From Undibacterium sp. YM2 (GTDB lineage: Bacteria > Pseudomonadota > Gammaproteobacteria > Burkholderiales > Burkholderiaceae_D): 64,000 nucleotides of DNA. The translations under genes were made by a program, and so were the position numbers. Location of the stretch: the NCBI RefSeq assembly GCF_009937975.1, contig NZ_AP018441.1, positions 5,890,001 to 5,954,000 of the forward strand, written 5' to 3'. The notes below the pieces were generated by a model. That model was not told the DNA's origin, searched no databases, and saw nothing but the letters and a program-made list of their open reading frames with translations. How positions within the stretch are numbered: position 1 is the stretch's first letter; each line of letters begins with the position of its first letter. Below are positions 1 to 10,908 of this stretch, one piece after another.

Positions 1-215
1 GCTTCTACTGCTGCAACAACAGACTGTGCCAGTTCGCGCGGATTCTTGCGCAACGGCTTGGCGATCTGCATGGCGATATTGCAAGCTGCATCACCATGGG
101 AAGGATCACGCGGGCGCTCCAGTGCTATCGTAGGCTTGAGCTCGGAACCGGCCAAGATAGGTTCAACCGCATTCTGGAATAGTTTCAGTAATTCTTGTTT
201 TTGTTCAGCTAGCAT
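1..215 (-). CDS. argS: Arginyl-tRNA synthetase, N-terminal part (runs off the window)
   Basis: Cytoplasmic class I aminoacyl-tRNA synthetase that charges tRNA-Arg. Only the first 71 codons are present. The minus-strand reading begins MLAEQKQELLKLF and contains ERPRDPSHGD and MQIAKPLRKNPREL, which match the N-terminal tRNA-recognition domain of bacterial ArgS (family knowledge). The catalytic HIGH and KMSK motifs lie beyond the window. ATG at 215 is chosen because it gives the usual ArgS N-terminus, and a -10/-35 pair lies about 55-80 bases upstream. Confidence 0.9.
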   Translation of the reverse strand, partial: MLAEQKQELLKLFQNAVEPILAGSELKPTIALERPRDPSHGDAACNIAMQIAKPLRKNPRELAQSVVAAVE

Positions 216-267
216 GGCACGCAATTTTTATTGTATTTTGACAATAAATAAAATAAGGACAGGGGAC

Positions 268-296
268 ATTATACTGTCTCACCCTGCCCCTGTCTG
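268..296 (-). promoter_or_regulatory. Predicted sigma-70 promoter of argS
   Basis: On the minus strand a perfect TATAAT (268-273) lies 17 bases from CAGACA (291-296, four of six matches to TTGACA). The site sits between the upstream membrane-protein gene and argS. It lies inside an imperfect inverted repeat of GACAGGGG (258-265) with CCCCTGTC (287-294), which may affect promoter use or may be a short dispersed repeat. Confidence 0.55.
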
Positions 297-373
297 AGAT
301 GCCGCAAGCGAATCTTGCATCTTCTTGTTACGAATTACTACTCATCCTCCTGCTTTTGCTAGCCGATTGCCTT

Positions 374-904
374 TTAAACCGTAGCAGAGCGGGTAAATAC
401 TGTGCTGGAAGACATTGCTTGTTTGTACATGATCAGGACACGCAGCATTTTGCCAAGGAACAAACCGTTGAACAGGCCGAACAATGCAGTGCTGATAACA
501 GCGAACAACATGTTGCTATGCAGGGCAGGATTCACGTGCAAAGCTACATTGACAACATACTTCATGACAAAGATGGACATCATCATGACCAGCGGGCCCC
601 AGCTACCACGGTAAAACACGGTGCCCTTGTCAGCCAGGATACGCACGTTCTTGTCGCTGACCATGTTCCAGGACACTGCCGCACCTGCTGTCATGGTTGC
701 CAGCCACGCTGCCAGTACCAGAGGATCAGCACCGAAGCCAGACAATATGCCTTGTACCGACAAGGCCAGCATGACCAGAGGAATGATGACCACTGCCCTG
801 ACTGTCAGTTCGCGATCGACGCTGGACTTGATGCCACGGTAAGCCAGAAAGCCCAGGATTGCCCATACATACATTGGTGTGCCGCTGATGATTTGGTTCA
901 ACAT
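374..904 (-). CDS. Small integral membrane protein, DUF6622-like
   Basis: A 176-residue protein with about five hydrophobic segments (roughly residues 10-24, 36-58, 62-85, 100-128 and 135-160). It has no signal peptide and no catalytic motif that I recognise. It resembles the small inner-membrane proteins classed as DUF6622, a recollection I could not test. The start is supported by AAGGAG just upstream of the ATG at 904. It reads toward argS but a separate argS promoter lies between, so the two are probably not one transcript. Function unknown. Confidence 0.7.
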   Translation of the reverse strand: MLNQIISGTPMYVWAILGFLAYRGIKSSVDRELTVRAVVIIPLVMLALSVQGILSGFGADPLVLAAWLATMTAGAAVSWNMVSDKNVRILADKGTVFYRGSWGPLVMMMSIFVMKYVVNVALHVNPALHSNMLFAVISTALFGLFNGLFLGKMLRVLIMYKQAMSSSTVFTRSATV

Positions 905-1111
905 GATGATCTCCTTGAATACTGTTTAGTAGGGTTTAGCGTTATTTCGCCGGTTTGTTTTGCTGCGATGGAAGAAGTATTGCAAAGCTGATCTGCCATG
1001 TATGCCAGAAAGCGACGAAGCGTTGGTTCTTGCCGCGAAAGAGGTGTTTTTGGTCGTGAGTGGCCCAGCGCAGACGTGTAGAATGCTAGGTTTTCTTCGT
1101 CTGGATACGCT

Positions 1112-2020
1112 ATGTGGTTCAAGAATCTGCAAGTTTTTCGTCTGACAACTCCCTGGAAGATCACTGCTGAGGAGTTACATGCACAATTGTCACGTATTTC
1201 ATTTTCGCAATGCGCTTCGAATGAAATGCAAAGCCAGGGCTGGGCACCACCACGCAATAATGATCAACTGGTGCATTGCGTCAATCAGCAATTCCTGATC
1301 TCGCTGGCAACAGAAAAAAAACTGCTGCCCTCCAGCGTGATCAACCAGGTCACCAAGGCACGTGCGCTGGAAATAGAAGAAGAACAAGGCTTCGCACCTG
1401 GTCGCAAGGCCATGAAAGACTTGAAAGAGCGCATCACTGAAGAATTGTTGCCACGCGCCTTTGGCGTCAAGCGCAATACCAATGTGTGGATAGACCCGGT
1501 GAACCGCTGGCTGGTCATCGATGCTTCGAGCCCATCCAAGGCTGATGAAGTCATCAAGCTCTTGCTGAAATGCTGCGACAAGCTGCCACTGGAAGGCCTG
1601 CGTACCAAGACTTCCCCACAGGCAGCCATGACAGGTTGGCTGGCCGGCAACGAGGCTCCGAAGGGCTTCACTATCGACCAGGATACCGAACTCAAGTCTT
1701 CGACTGAAGACAAGGCCACCGTGCGCTATGTACGCTACACCCTGGAGCCGGATGATATCCAGAAGCATATTACTGCTGGCAAACAATGCACCAAGCTGGC
1801 CCTGACCTGGGATGACAAAGTCAGCTTTGTCCTGACCGACACATTGACAATCAAGCGCATCAAACCGCTGGATGTGCTTGATGAAAGCAAGGACAAGGGT
1901 AGTAATGAAGAAGAGCGCTTTGATGCAGACTTTGTGCTGATGACTGCGGAGCTGGCCAGTTTGCTCAGTGATGTGGTATTTGCGCTGGATGGTGAGATGG
2001 AAGGTGCGCTGGCAGCTTGA
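1112..2020 (+). CDS. rdgC: Recombination-associated protein RdgC
   Basis: RdgC is a nucleoid-associated protein that forms a ring around double-stranded DNA and restrains RecA activity (family knowledge). The 302-residue length fits the family. The N-terminus MWFKNLQVFRL matches the typical RdgC start, and the internal segment AFGVKRNTNVWIDP is in line with the family. ATG at 1112 gives this N-terminus. The gene stands alone, with a long nested inverted repeat just after it. No defect seen. Confidence 0.95.
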   Translation: MWFKNLQVFRLTTPWKITAEELHAQLSRISFSQCASNEMQSQGWAPPRNNDQLVHCVNQQFLISLATEKKLLPSSVINQVTKARALEIEEEQGFAPGRKAMKDLKERITEELLPRAFGVKRNTNVWIDPVNRWLVIDASSPSKADEVIKLLLKCCDKLPLEGLRTKTSPQAAMTGWLAGNEAPKGFTIDQDTELKSSTEDKATVRYVRYTLEPDDIQKHITAGKQCTKLALTWDDKVSFVLTDTLTIKRIKPLDVLDESKDKGSNEEERFDADFVLMTAELASLLSDVVFALDGEMEGALAA

Positions 2021-2038
2021 TAGCCACATGTGGTCACG

Positions 2039-2109
2039 GCAAGCTATGGCGTATGTGCTTTTTATTATTTGTCCAGTGATGGTGGACAAGGAAGACCTCC
2101 ATAGCTTGC
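2039..2109. repeat. Nested inverted repeat downstream of rdgC
   Basis: GCAAGCTATGG (2039-2049) is perfectly complementary to CCATAGCTTGC (2099-2109). Inside the loop, TTGTCCA (2069-2075) pairs with TGGACAA (2083-2089). The two stems could stack as one long hairpin starting about 20 bases after the rdgC stop. There is no T-run on either side, so it is not a standard terminator. It could be an mRNA 3'-end structure or the remnant of a small mobile repeat. Confidence 0.6.
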
Positions 2110-2244
2110 TTGTTAACATCGGAAAAACCACCGCTTGCAAACTCCGGTTTGCCCGGATTTGTTAAAATACTTCTAATTAGTGCAGCGACGATAGCATGTT
2201 CGGGATGACTGCAAAATTGCTTATTTTTTCAGCGGGAAGTTAGC

Positions 2245-2661
2245 ATGCAATGTACTAAATGCCATTCAGACAACACTCAGAGACTGGAAGTAATTTTTGA
2301 CCACGGTACTCAAAACATCAGTACGACCAGCCATACCAGCGGGACCGTCGCAGGAAATACTCCCGGAGTCGTAACTGGTACCACGTTTACCCAAGGCGTC
2401 TCACAGTCCAACATGGCCGCCAAAGCTGCACCGCCTTACAGAAAATCATATAGGGCGGGCGCCTTTCTCATTTTCATAGGTTTCGCCTGTCTCAACACCA
2501 GAGATCATCCTGCCCTGTTTTTTCTCTTATTTGCCGGTGCCGGTGGCTATTTGGTCCACAGGGCCAGAACTTACAATAAAACGGTATGGCCTGGTCTGTA
2601 CAAGCACTGGGAAGAGTCCTGGTTGTGCAATAAATGCGGCAATATTTATCATCAAGCTTGA
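2245..2661 (+). CDS. Membrane protein with a split zinc ribbon
   Basis: A 138-residue protein not recognised as a named family. CTKC sits at residues 3-6 and CNKC at residues 128-131, so the four cysteines of a zinc ribbon are at the two ends of the chain. Between them are a Thr/Ser/Gly-rich stretch (about 25-60) and two closely spaced hydrophobic segments (about 72-86 and 90-106) that would form a membrane hairpin. Both ends would then face the same side and could bind one metal ion together. A strong terminator follows, so it is probably a single-gene transcript. Function unknown. Confidence 0.7.
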   Translation: MQCTKCHSDNTQRLEVIFDHGTQNISTTSHTSGTVAGNTPGVVTGTTFTQGVSQSNMAAKAAPPYRKSYRAGAFLIFIGFACLNTRDHPALFFLLFAGAGGYLVHRARTYNKTVWPGLYKHWEESWLCNKCGNIYHQA

Positions 2662-2682
2662 AATGCATACCTGAACAGGCAC

Positions 2683-2722
2683 AAAAAAACGGAGAGTAAT
2701 AGCGATTACTCTCCGTTTTTTG
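2683..2722 (+). terminator. Intrinsic terminator after the zinc-ribbon protein
   Basis: A hairpin ACGGAGAGTAAT / ATTACTCTCCGT with a four-base loop, flanked by an A-run on the left and TTTTTT on the right. It can work on both strands. Confidence 0.85.
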
Positions 2723-2882
2723 TATGTATTTCTTCCTGACTTATCTCAGTATCCCGCAGACTTTATATGAGACTGTACTGTAGCAATTGCACACCGCAGC
2801 GGATTGATAGCAGTCTGCTTCAATCCTGACATTGACTTCTGGTTTTTGAATAGCAAGCAATAAAAAAAGAAAGCCGTAAACG

Positions 2883-2911
2883 AAAAAAAGACAAGCATCG
2901 CTTGTCTTTTT
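2883..2911 (-). terminator. Intrinsic terminator of the tRNA-Val/tRNA-Asp transcript
   Basis: On the minus strand, AAAGACAAGCGATGCTTGTC forms a short stem followed by a run of seven Ts. It starts about 11 bases beyond the CCA end of tRNA-Asp. The stretch 2723-2880 shows nothing else recognisable. Confidence 0.8.
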
Positions 2912-2921
2912 CCTTTATAAC

Positions 2922-2998
2922 TGGCGGAGCGGACGGGGCTCGAACCCGCGACCCCCGGCGTGACAGGCCGGTATTCTAACCAACTGAACTACCACTCC
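2922..2998 (-). tRNA. tRNA-Asp (anticodon GTC)
   Basis: A 77-base cloverleaf on the minus strand starting GGAGTGGTAGTTCAG, with anticodon GTC in CCTGTCACG, T-arm GGTTCGAGCC and an encoded CCA end. The acceptor stem GGAGTGG pairs with CCGCTCC with one G-T pair. It lies 32 bases downstream of tRNA-Val and shares its promoter and terminator. Confidence 0.97.
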
Positions 2999-3030
2999 GA
3001 AACTACTTAACCGTTCTTGCTGTTTATCTG

Positions 3031-3106
3031 TGGTGGGTGCTGAGAGGCTCGAACTCCCGACCTACGCCTTGTAAGGGCGCCGCTCTACCAACTGAGCTAA
3101 GCACCC
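3031..3106 (-). tRNA. tRNA-Val (anticodon TAC)
   Basis: A 76-base cloverleaf starting GGGTGCTTAGCTCAG, with anticodon TAC in CCTTACAAG, T-arm AGTTCGAGCC and an encoded CCA end. It is first in a two-tRNA transcript downstream of, but separate from, the rRNA operon: both a terminator (3266-3293) and a promoter (3163-3192) lie between it and the 5S gene. Confidence 0.97.
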
Positions 3107-3162
3107 ATATTCTTGCCTAGTCAGATAAACTTGATGTGTGTCACCACATCAACAGAAGCAAA

Positions 3163-3192
3163 ATTATACTTCACAATCATGCTTCTTGTCTA
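3163..3192 (-). promoter_or_regulatory. Predicted promoter of the tRNA-Val/tRNA-Asp pair
   Basis: On the minus strand TAGACA (3187-3192), an 18-base spacer and a perfect TATAAT (3163-3168) lie about 55 bases upstream of tRNA-Val and after the rRNA terminator. Confidence 0.65.
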
Positions 3193-3265
3193 GTCTTTTC
3201 ATCTGTTATTTCGCTAATTTCTGCGAAACCACTTACAAAATCGACTATTCTCACTTAAAAGCAAA

Positions 3266-3293
3266 ACCCCCACACAATTGCTTGAGTGGGGGT
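3266..3293 (-). terminator. Terminator of the rRNA operon
   Basis: ACCCCCAC (3266-3273) pairs with GTGGGGGT (3286-3293). Reading on the minus strand, the hairpin is followed by TTTTGCTTTT. It lies 13 bases past the 5S 3' end. Confidence 0.8.
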
Positions 3294-3306
3294 CTGCGGA
3301 ATAAAA

Positions 3307-3420
3307 GCCTGACGATAACCTACTTTCACACTGGTTGCAGCACTATCATTGGCGCGTAATCGTTTCACGGTCCTGTTCGGGATGGGAAGGGGTGGTACCG
3401 ATTAGCTATGGTCATCAGGC
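3307..3420 (-). rRNA. rrf: 5S ribosomal RNA
   Basis: About 114 bases on the minus strand, starting GCCTGATGACCATAGC and ending GTTATCGTCAGGC, so the two ends pair as in 5S helix I. The internal CCATCCCGAACAGGACCGTG is the conserved loop. The 254 bases between 5S and 23S (3421-3674) hold no other gene that I can see. End positions are good to a few bases. Confidence 0.95.
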
Positions 3421-3674
3421 ATAACTTGTTGATTCGTTGAGGGTCACGTTGTTTTGTGGCCTGCAACAAATCCAATTCAGAAGAAGTGTCGTAGAGTGTG
3501 CGATCTTATTCGCACTAATCAAGAGTTACTTAATTTTCACAGTAAGCGAGACCATCGCTTACTGTGGTGGTTGTGACTGCTGTCGAACTTGCTCTCTGTT
3601 CTATTGATTTTCACAGAGGCACATTTCGCAAACACTTCACAATACTTGTCGTAGCCTATTACCTGCTAAGGTTA

Positions 3675-6552
<2,878 letters not shown>

Positions 6553-6842
6553 ACGTTAGCCTCTGGTGTCTGTCATTGAATCTCTTCAACTTCAGGTTCA
6601 TCACCAAAAACCGGTTATAGTTCTTTACTACTTATGAGTATTACTTTAGCGTTTGCCGTATCTCAAGGAATTTGATATTTCTAAAACTTGTCTTTCGACA
6701 GCTTTTTCAAACTCGCTTTTAATACTATGTTTGTTCGATACAATCACAACCCTTCCATAATTTCCATCAACACTGTCATTACTGACTGCGCTGACTTCTC
6801 TTTACAGAAATAATTTTGATTATTTCTACTTTACTTCTTCTA

Positions 6843-6855
6843 AATTGTTAAAGAA
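6843..6855 (-). promoter_or_regulatory. boxA antitermination site in the 16S-23S spacer
   Basis: The minus strand reads TTCTTTAACAATT, identical to the leader copy at 9013-9025. In rRNA operons boxA recruits the Nus factors. It lies in the 420-base spacer between 23S and tRNA-Ala (6553-6974), which otherwise holds only AT-rich sequence that probably forms the 23S processing stem. Confidence 0.7.
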
Positions 6856-6974
6856 CGAGAACTACTTATTACTATGTCTTTCGCTTTGAAAGTACAAACC
6901 TAAATCTCAACGTTTTACTTTTTATCAGTACTTAACTACTTACTGATATTCGCTGACTTAGGTTTGCGATTTCT

Positions 6975-7050
6975 TGGTGGAGGATGACGGGATCGAACCG
7001 ACGACCCCCTGCTTGCAAAGCAGGTGCTCTCCCAGCTGAGCTAATCCCCC
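6975..7050 (-). tRNA. tRNA-Ala (anticodon TGC)
   Basis: A 76-base cloverleaf in the rRNA spacer starting GGGGGATTAGCTCAGC, with anticodon TGC in CTTTGCAAG, T-arm GGTTCGATCC and an encoded CCA end. It is the second spacer tRNA after tRNA-Ile, the common bacterial order. Confidence 0.97.
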
Positions 7051-7092
7051 ATATTCAAATAAAAGCTTTATTCCACTTTTATTCAATCAACC

Positions 7093-7169
7093 TGGTGGGT
7101 CTGGTTGGGCTCGAACCAACGACCCCCGCGTTATCAACACGGTGCTCTAACCAACTGAGCTACAGACCC
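7093..7169 (-). tRNA. tRNA-Ile (anticodon GAT)
   Basis: A 77-base cloverleaf starting GGGTCTGTAGCTCAG, with anticodon GAT in TTGATAACG, T-arm GGTTCGAGCC and an encoded CCA end. It is the first tRNA in the 16S-23S spacer, 112 bases after the 16S 3' end. Confidence 0.97.
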
Positions 7170-7278
7170 GCTACTGAACCTTCAGTCGCTGTCCGGTCAT
7201 TGCTACCCCGACGCAAACCGTTCTCTGTTCATTATCATTAACAGTCAATAAGTGTGGACACTTAACTACGCGCTACTC

Positions 7279-8812
<1,534 letters not shown>

Positions 8813-9012
8813 TCTCTGTTTTTCGACAATTTCTTGTCTATGTCACATACGTGACATGTCGCTCACTCAAAATACTGACAGTTCAATGATCTATTACTAA
8901 ATCATCGTCTTGCTTTGTTATTTCTTGTGAACACTTGCTATATTATTTAAGCATTCCAAACAACCTAAGTTGCTTGGTGCGCTTCACCAAGTGCCCACAT
9001 TTATTGACTGTT

Positions 9013-9025
9013 AATTGTTAAAGAA
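9013..9025 (-). promoter_or_regulatory. boxA site in the rRNA leader
   Basis: TTCTTTAACAATT on the minus strand, about 200 bases upstream of 16S, identical to the spacer copy at 6843-6855. The leader between the promoter and 16S (8813-9100) is AT-rich and holds no gene. Confidence 0.7.
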
Positions 9026-9109
9026 CCGAAATCTTTTCTACCCTGCCAGACCATCTTCTGATCCAGCTTTGCGTCGCAGCGTTGTGTGCGTCAGCAGCAG
9101 AGAAACGAG

Positions 9110-9138
9110 ATTATGAAGCACTTTACTTTCGCTGTCAA
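9110..9138 (-). promoter_or_regulatory. rRNA operon promoter, downstream copy (P2)
   Basis: On the minus strand a perfect TTGACA (9133-9138), a 17-base spacer and CATAAT (9110-9115). An A-rich stretch just upstream (about 9150-9175) could act as an UP element for the RNA polymerase alpha subunit. Confidence 0.75.
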
Positions 9139-9289
9139 CACCTGCAACTCATTTCGTTTTGTTTCGTTCTTGCGAACTAGCTAAACCGTTGCAAACTATT
9201 CACAGCAACCAGATCTTTCCGCAGCCTTTACTTCTCCGCTCAATCTCCGGCTTTGCTTCATTTCTCACCCGCTCTTCAGCGGGAGGCGA

Positions 9290-9319
9290 ACTATAGCAAA
9301 CTTCCCCTCCCCTTTGCAA
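9290..9319 (-). promoter_or_regulatory. rRNA operon promoter, upstream copy (P1)
   Basis: On the minus strand TTGCAA (9314-9319), an 18-base spacer and TATAGT (9290-9295). A short hairpin CCCGCT/AGCGGG follows at 9267-9282. With the downstream promoter this gives the tandem arrangement common for bacterial rRNA operons. Confidence 0.6.
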
Positions 9320-9426
9320 GCCTTTGGCGTAAATTATTTAGGGAATTGTTGGGGGAGGTGTGTTGGGGGGGGGCTGATTTTGTAGGGTGCGCGCTTGGAT
9401 TACTGTTCATCGACGGACGACGCTGG

Positions 9427-9446
9427 GCTCCTGCCTGCGCAGGAGC
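9427..9446. repeat. Short palindromic repeat in a 470-base gene-free stretch
   Basis: GCTCCTG (9427-9433) pairs with CAGGAGC (9440-9446) around a six-base loop. The surrounding bases resemble the dispersed intergenic repeats found in many betaproteobacteria (recollection, not tested). The whole stretch 9320-9789 holds no convincing gene: the open frames have no ribosome-binding site, no family resemblance and odd composition. Confidence 0.45.
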
Positions 9447-9789
9447 GACGATTCCGGGGGCTATCTATATACGCTGATTTCGCTGATCGACCGGAACCCA
9501 TATCCCAACCCCTGCCACTCCACCGTGCCGCTCATAGGAGGCTTAGATTCTGTCGGCACAAAGCAGGCTTTGTGAAACCCGACGCCATCCCCTTGAAGGG
9601 GTAGGAGTTTTACGGCTTTGCGACATATCTGCATCGCCTCATGACTGAAAGAATTTATCGGGACAAACAGCTCTCTATATATGTATCCACCAAAAACAAA
9701 TTCTGCAAAGGCAAACATTCAGAATACCTGATTGATTATTTGCAGAGAAATCAAGTAAGGTTAGGTTTTTCTTACTTTTAATTATTCTC

Positions 9790-10710
9790 ATGTCTGCGAA
9801 TTCAGAAGGTTCTACCAAGGCGATTTTTTATGCGCTGGGTGCCAATGGCGGTATTGCCCTGGCTAAGTTTGGCGCGGCCATCTTTACGGCATCGGGGGCC
9901 ATGCTCGCAGAGGCGATCCATTCTACGGCTGACTGTATCAATCAGGTGTTCTTGCTGGTGGGTTTGAAGGAGGCCAAGCGGGCACCGGATGCATCTCACC
10001 CCATGGGCTATGGGCGGGTGGTGTATTTCTGGGCCATGATGGTGGCTTTACTGTTGTTCTTTTTGGGTGGTGCATTCTCTGTGATGGAGGGTGTAGAACG
10101 CCTGAAACATCCTGAACCACTGAAGAACCCTATCGTTGCTCTGGTGGTGCTGGGTATTTCTGTCGCCCTGGAAGCATTTTCACTGTATGGGGCGATGCTG
10201 GAGATACGCAAGATAGCTGGCGGCAAGTCTTTCTTCCGCTGGTTCCGTGAAACCCGTCAGTCTGAATTGATGGTAGTGGCGGGTGAAGATATCGCTGCCC
10301 TGGCTGGCCTGGCTGTGGCTTTTGTTGCGGTGGTGCTGTCAGTAGTAACCGGCAACCCGATCTGGGATGCGATAGGCTCTATCATTGTGGGTGTACTTTT
10401 AATGGCGGTGGCATTCTTTGTCATCAGGGAAGTCAAGGCCATGATTACCGGTGAGTCTGCTGCGCCAGAAGTCAATGATGCGATTCGTGCCCATATAGAG
10501 AGCCACCCACATGTTGATCACGTCATCAATCTGATTACCTTGCAATGGGGTGAACAGTTGATGATCGCAGTACAGGCAAAAATGCGCCCGCAGGGTTCTG
10601 ACCAGGCGCTGATTACTGCCATCAATGAAGTGGAAGACGGCATACAAAGCAACTGGCCACAAGCGAAGTGGTGTTTCTTTGAGCCTGATATCGATAGTAC
10701 CGATGACTAA
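9790..10710 (+). CDS. Cation diffusion facilitator (CDF) metal transporter
   Basis: A 306-residue inner-membrane exporter of divalent metal ions such as Zn(II), Fe(II) or Co(II) in exchange for protons. About six hydrophobic segments cover residues 12-215, followed by a soluble C-terminal domain (about 220-306) with the usual beta-alpha-beta character. EAIHSTADCINQ (H44, D48) in the second membrane segment is the CDF metal-binding signature, and a second acidic set (GEDIAALAG) lies in the fifth. No Shine-Dalgarno is obvious and the gene stands alone. Its stop codon touches the left end of the MITE-like element that follows. The metal cannot be told from sequence. Confidence 0.9.
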   Translation: MSANSEGSTKAIFYALGANGGIALAKFGAAIFTASGAMLAEAIHSTADCINQVFLLVGLKEAKRAPDASHPMGYGRVVYFWAMMVALLLFFLGGAFSVMEGVERLKHPEPLKNPIVALVVLGISVALEAFSLYGAMLEIRKIAGGKSFFRWFRETRQSELMVVAGEDIAALAGLAVAFVAVVLSVVTGNPIWDAIGSIIVGVLLMAVAFFVIREVKAMITGESAAPEVNDAIRAHIESHPHVDHVINLITLQWGEQLMIAVQAKMRPQGSDQALITAINEVEDGIQSNWPQAKWCFFEPDIDSTDD

Positions 10711-10867
10711 GAACATGCTTACGATCTTACTGCGCGAGCGCAATTTGTATCAATGCGGGGCCTCATGCGCTGCTCAAAATGCTCATGTACTAGAGTACAT
10801 TCCGCTTTTTGCGCTGCTCTTCAACCCGCTGACGCACGCTCGCTACAGATCGTAAACACGTTCTAAG
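10707..10867. mobile_element. MITE-like palindromic element, about 160 bp
   Basis: The ends are inverted copies: CTAAGAACATGCTTACGATCT (10707-10727, cited with its 21 positions) matches the complement of 10847-10867 at 18 of 21 positions. The interior holds a second imperfect palindrome centred near 10797, with GTACTAGAGTAC at the middle and GCTGCTC-type arms. There is no reading frame. It lies between the convergent CDF gene, whose stop codon it includes, and the DUF1631 gene. No target-site duplication is clear. Confidence 0.6.
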
Positions 10868-10886
10868 CAAAGCGATCAGTCTGAAA

Positions 10887-10908
10887 TGTGCGGGTCTATA
10901 CCCGCACA
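10887..10908 (-). terminator. Hairpin across the DUF1631 stop codon
   Basis: TGTGCGGGT pairs with ACCCGCACA around a four-base loop that contains the TAG stop. No T-run follows on the minus strand, so it may be a factor-dependent terminator or protect the mRNA 3' end. Confidence 0.4.

Noticed and set aside
898..1257. 119-residue minus-strand open frame between the DUF6622-like gene and rdgC
   Set aside because: Overlaps the start of rdgC in antisense and shows no coding signature.
1199..2140. 313-residue minus-strand open frame
   Set aside because: Antisense shadow of rdgC, rich in Gln and His as expected from reversed codon bias.
9461..9718. 85-residue minus-strand open frame between the rRNA promoters and the CDF gene
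   Set aside because: No ribosome-binding site, no family resemblance, and unusual composition.
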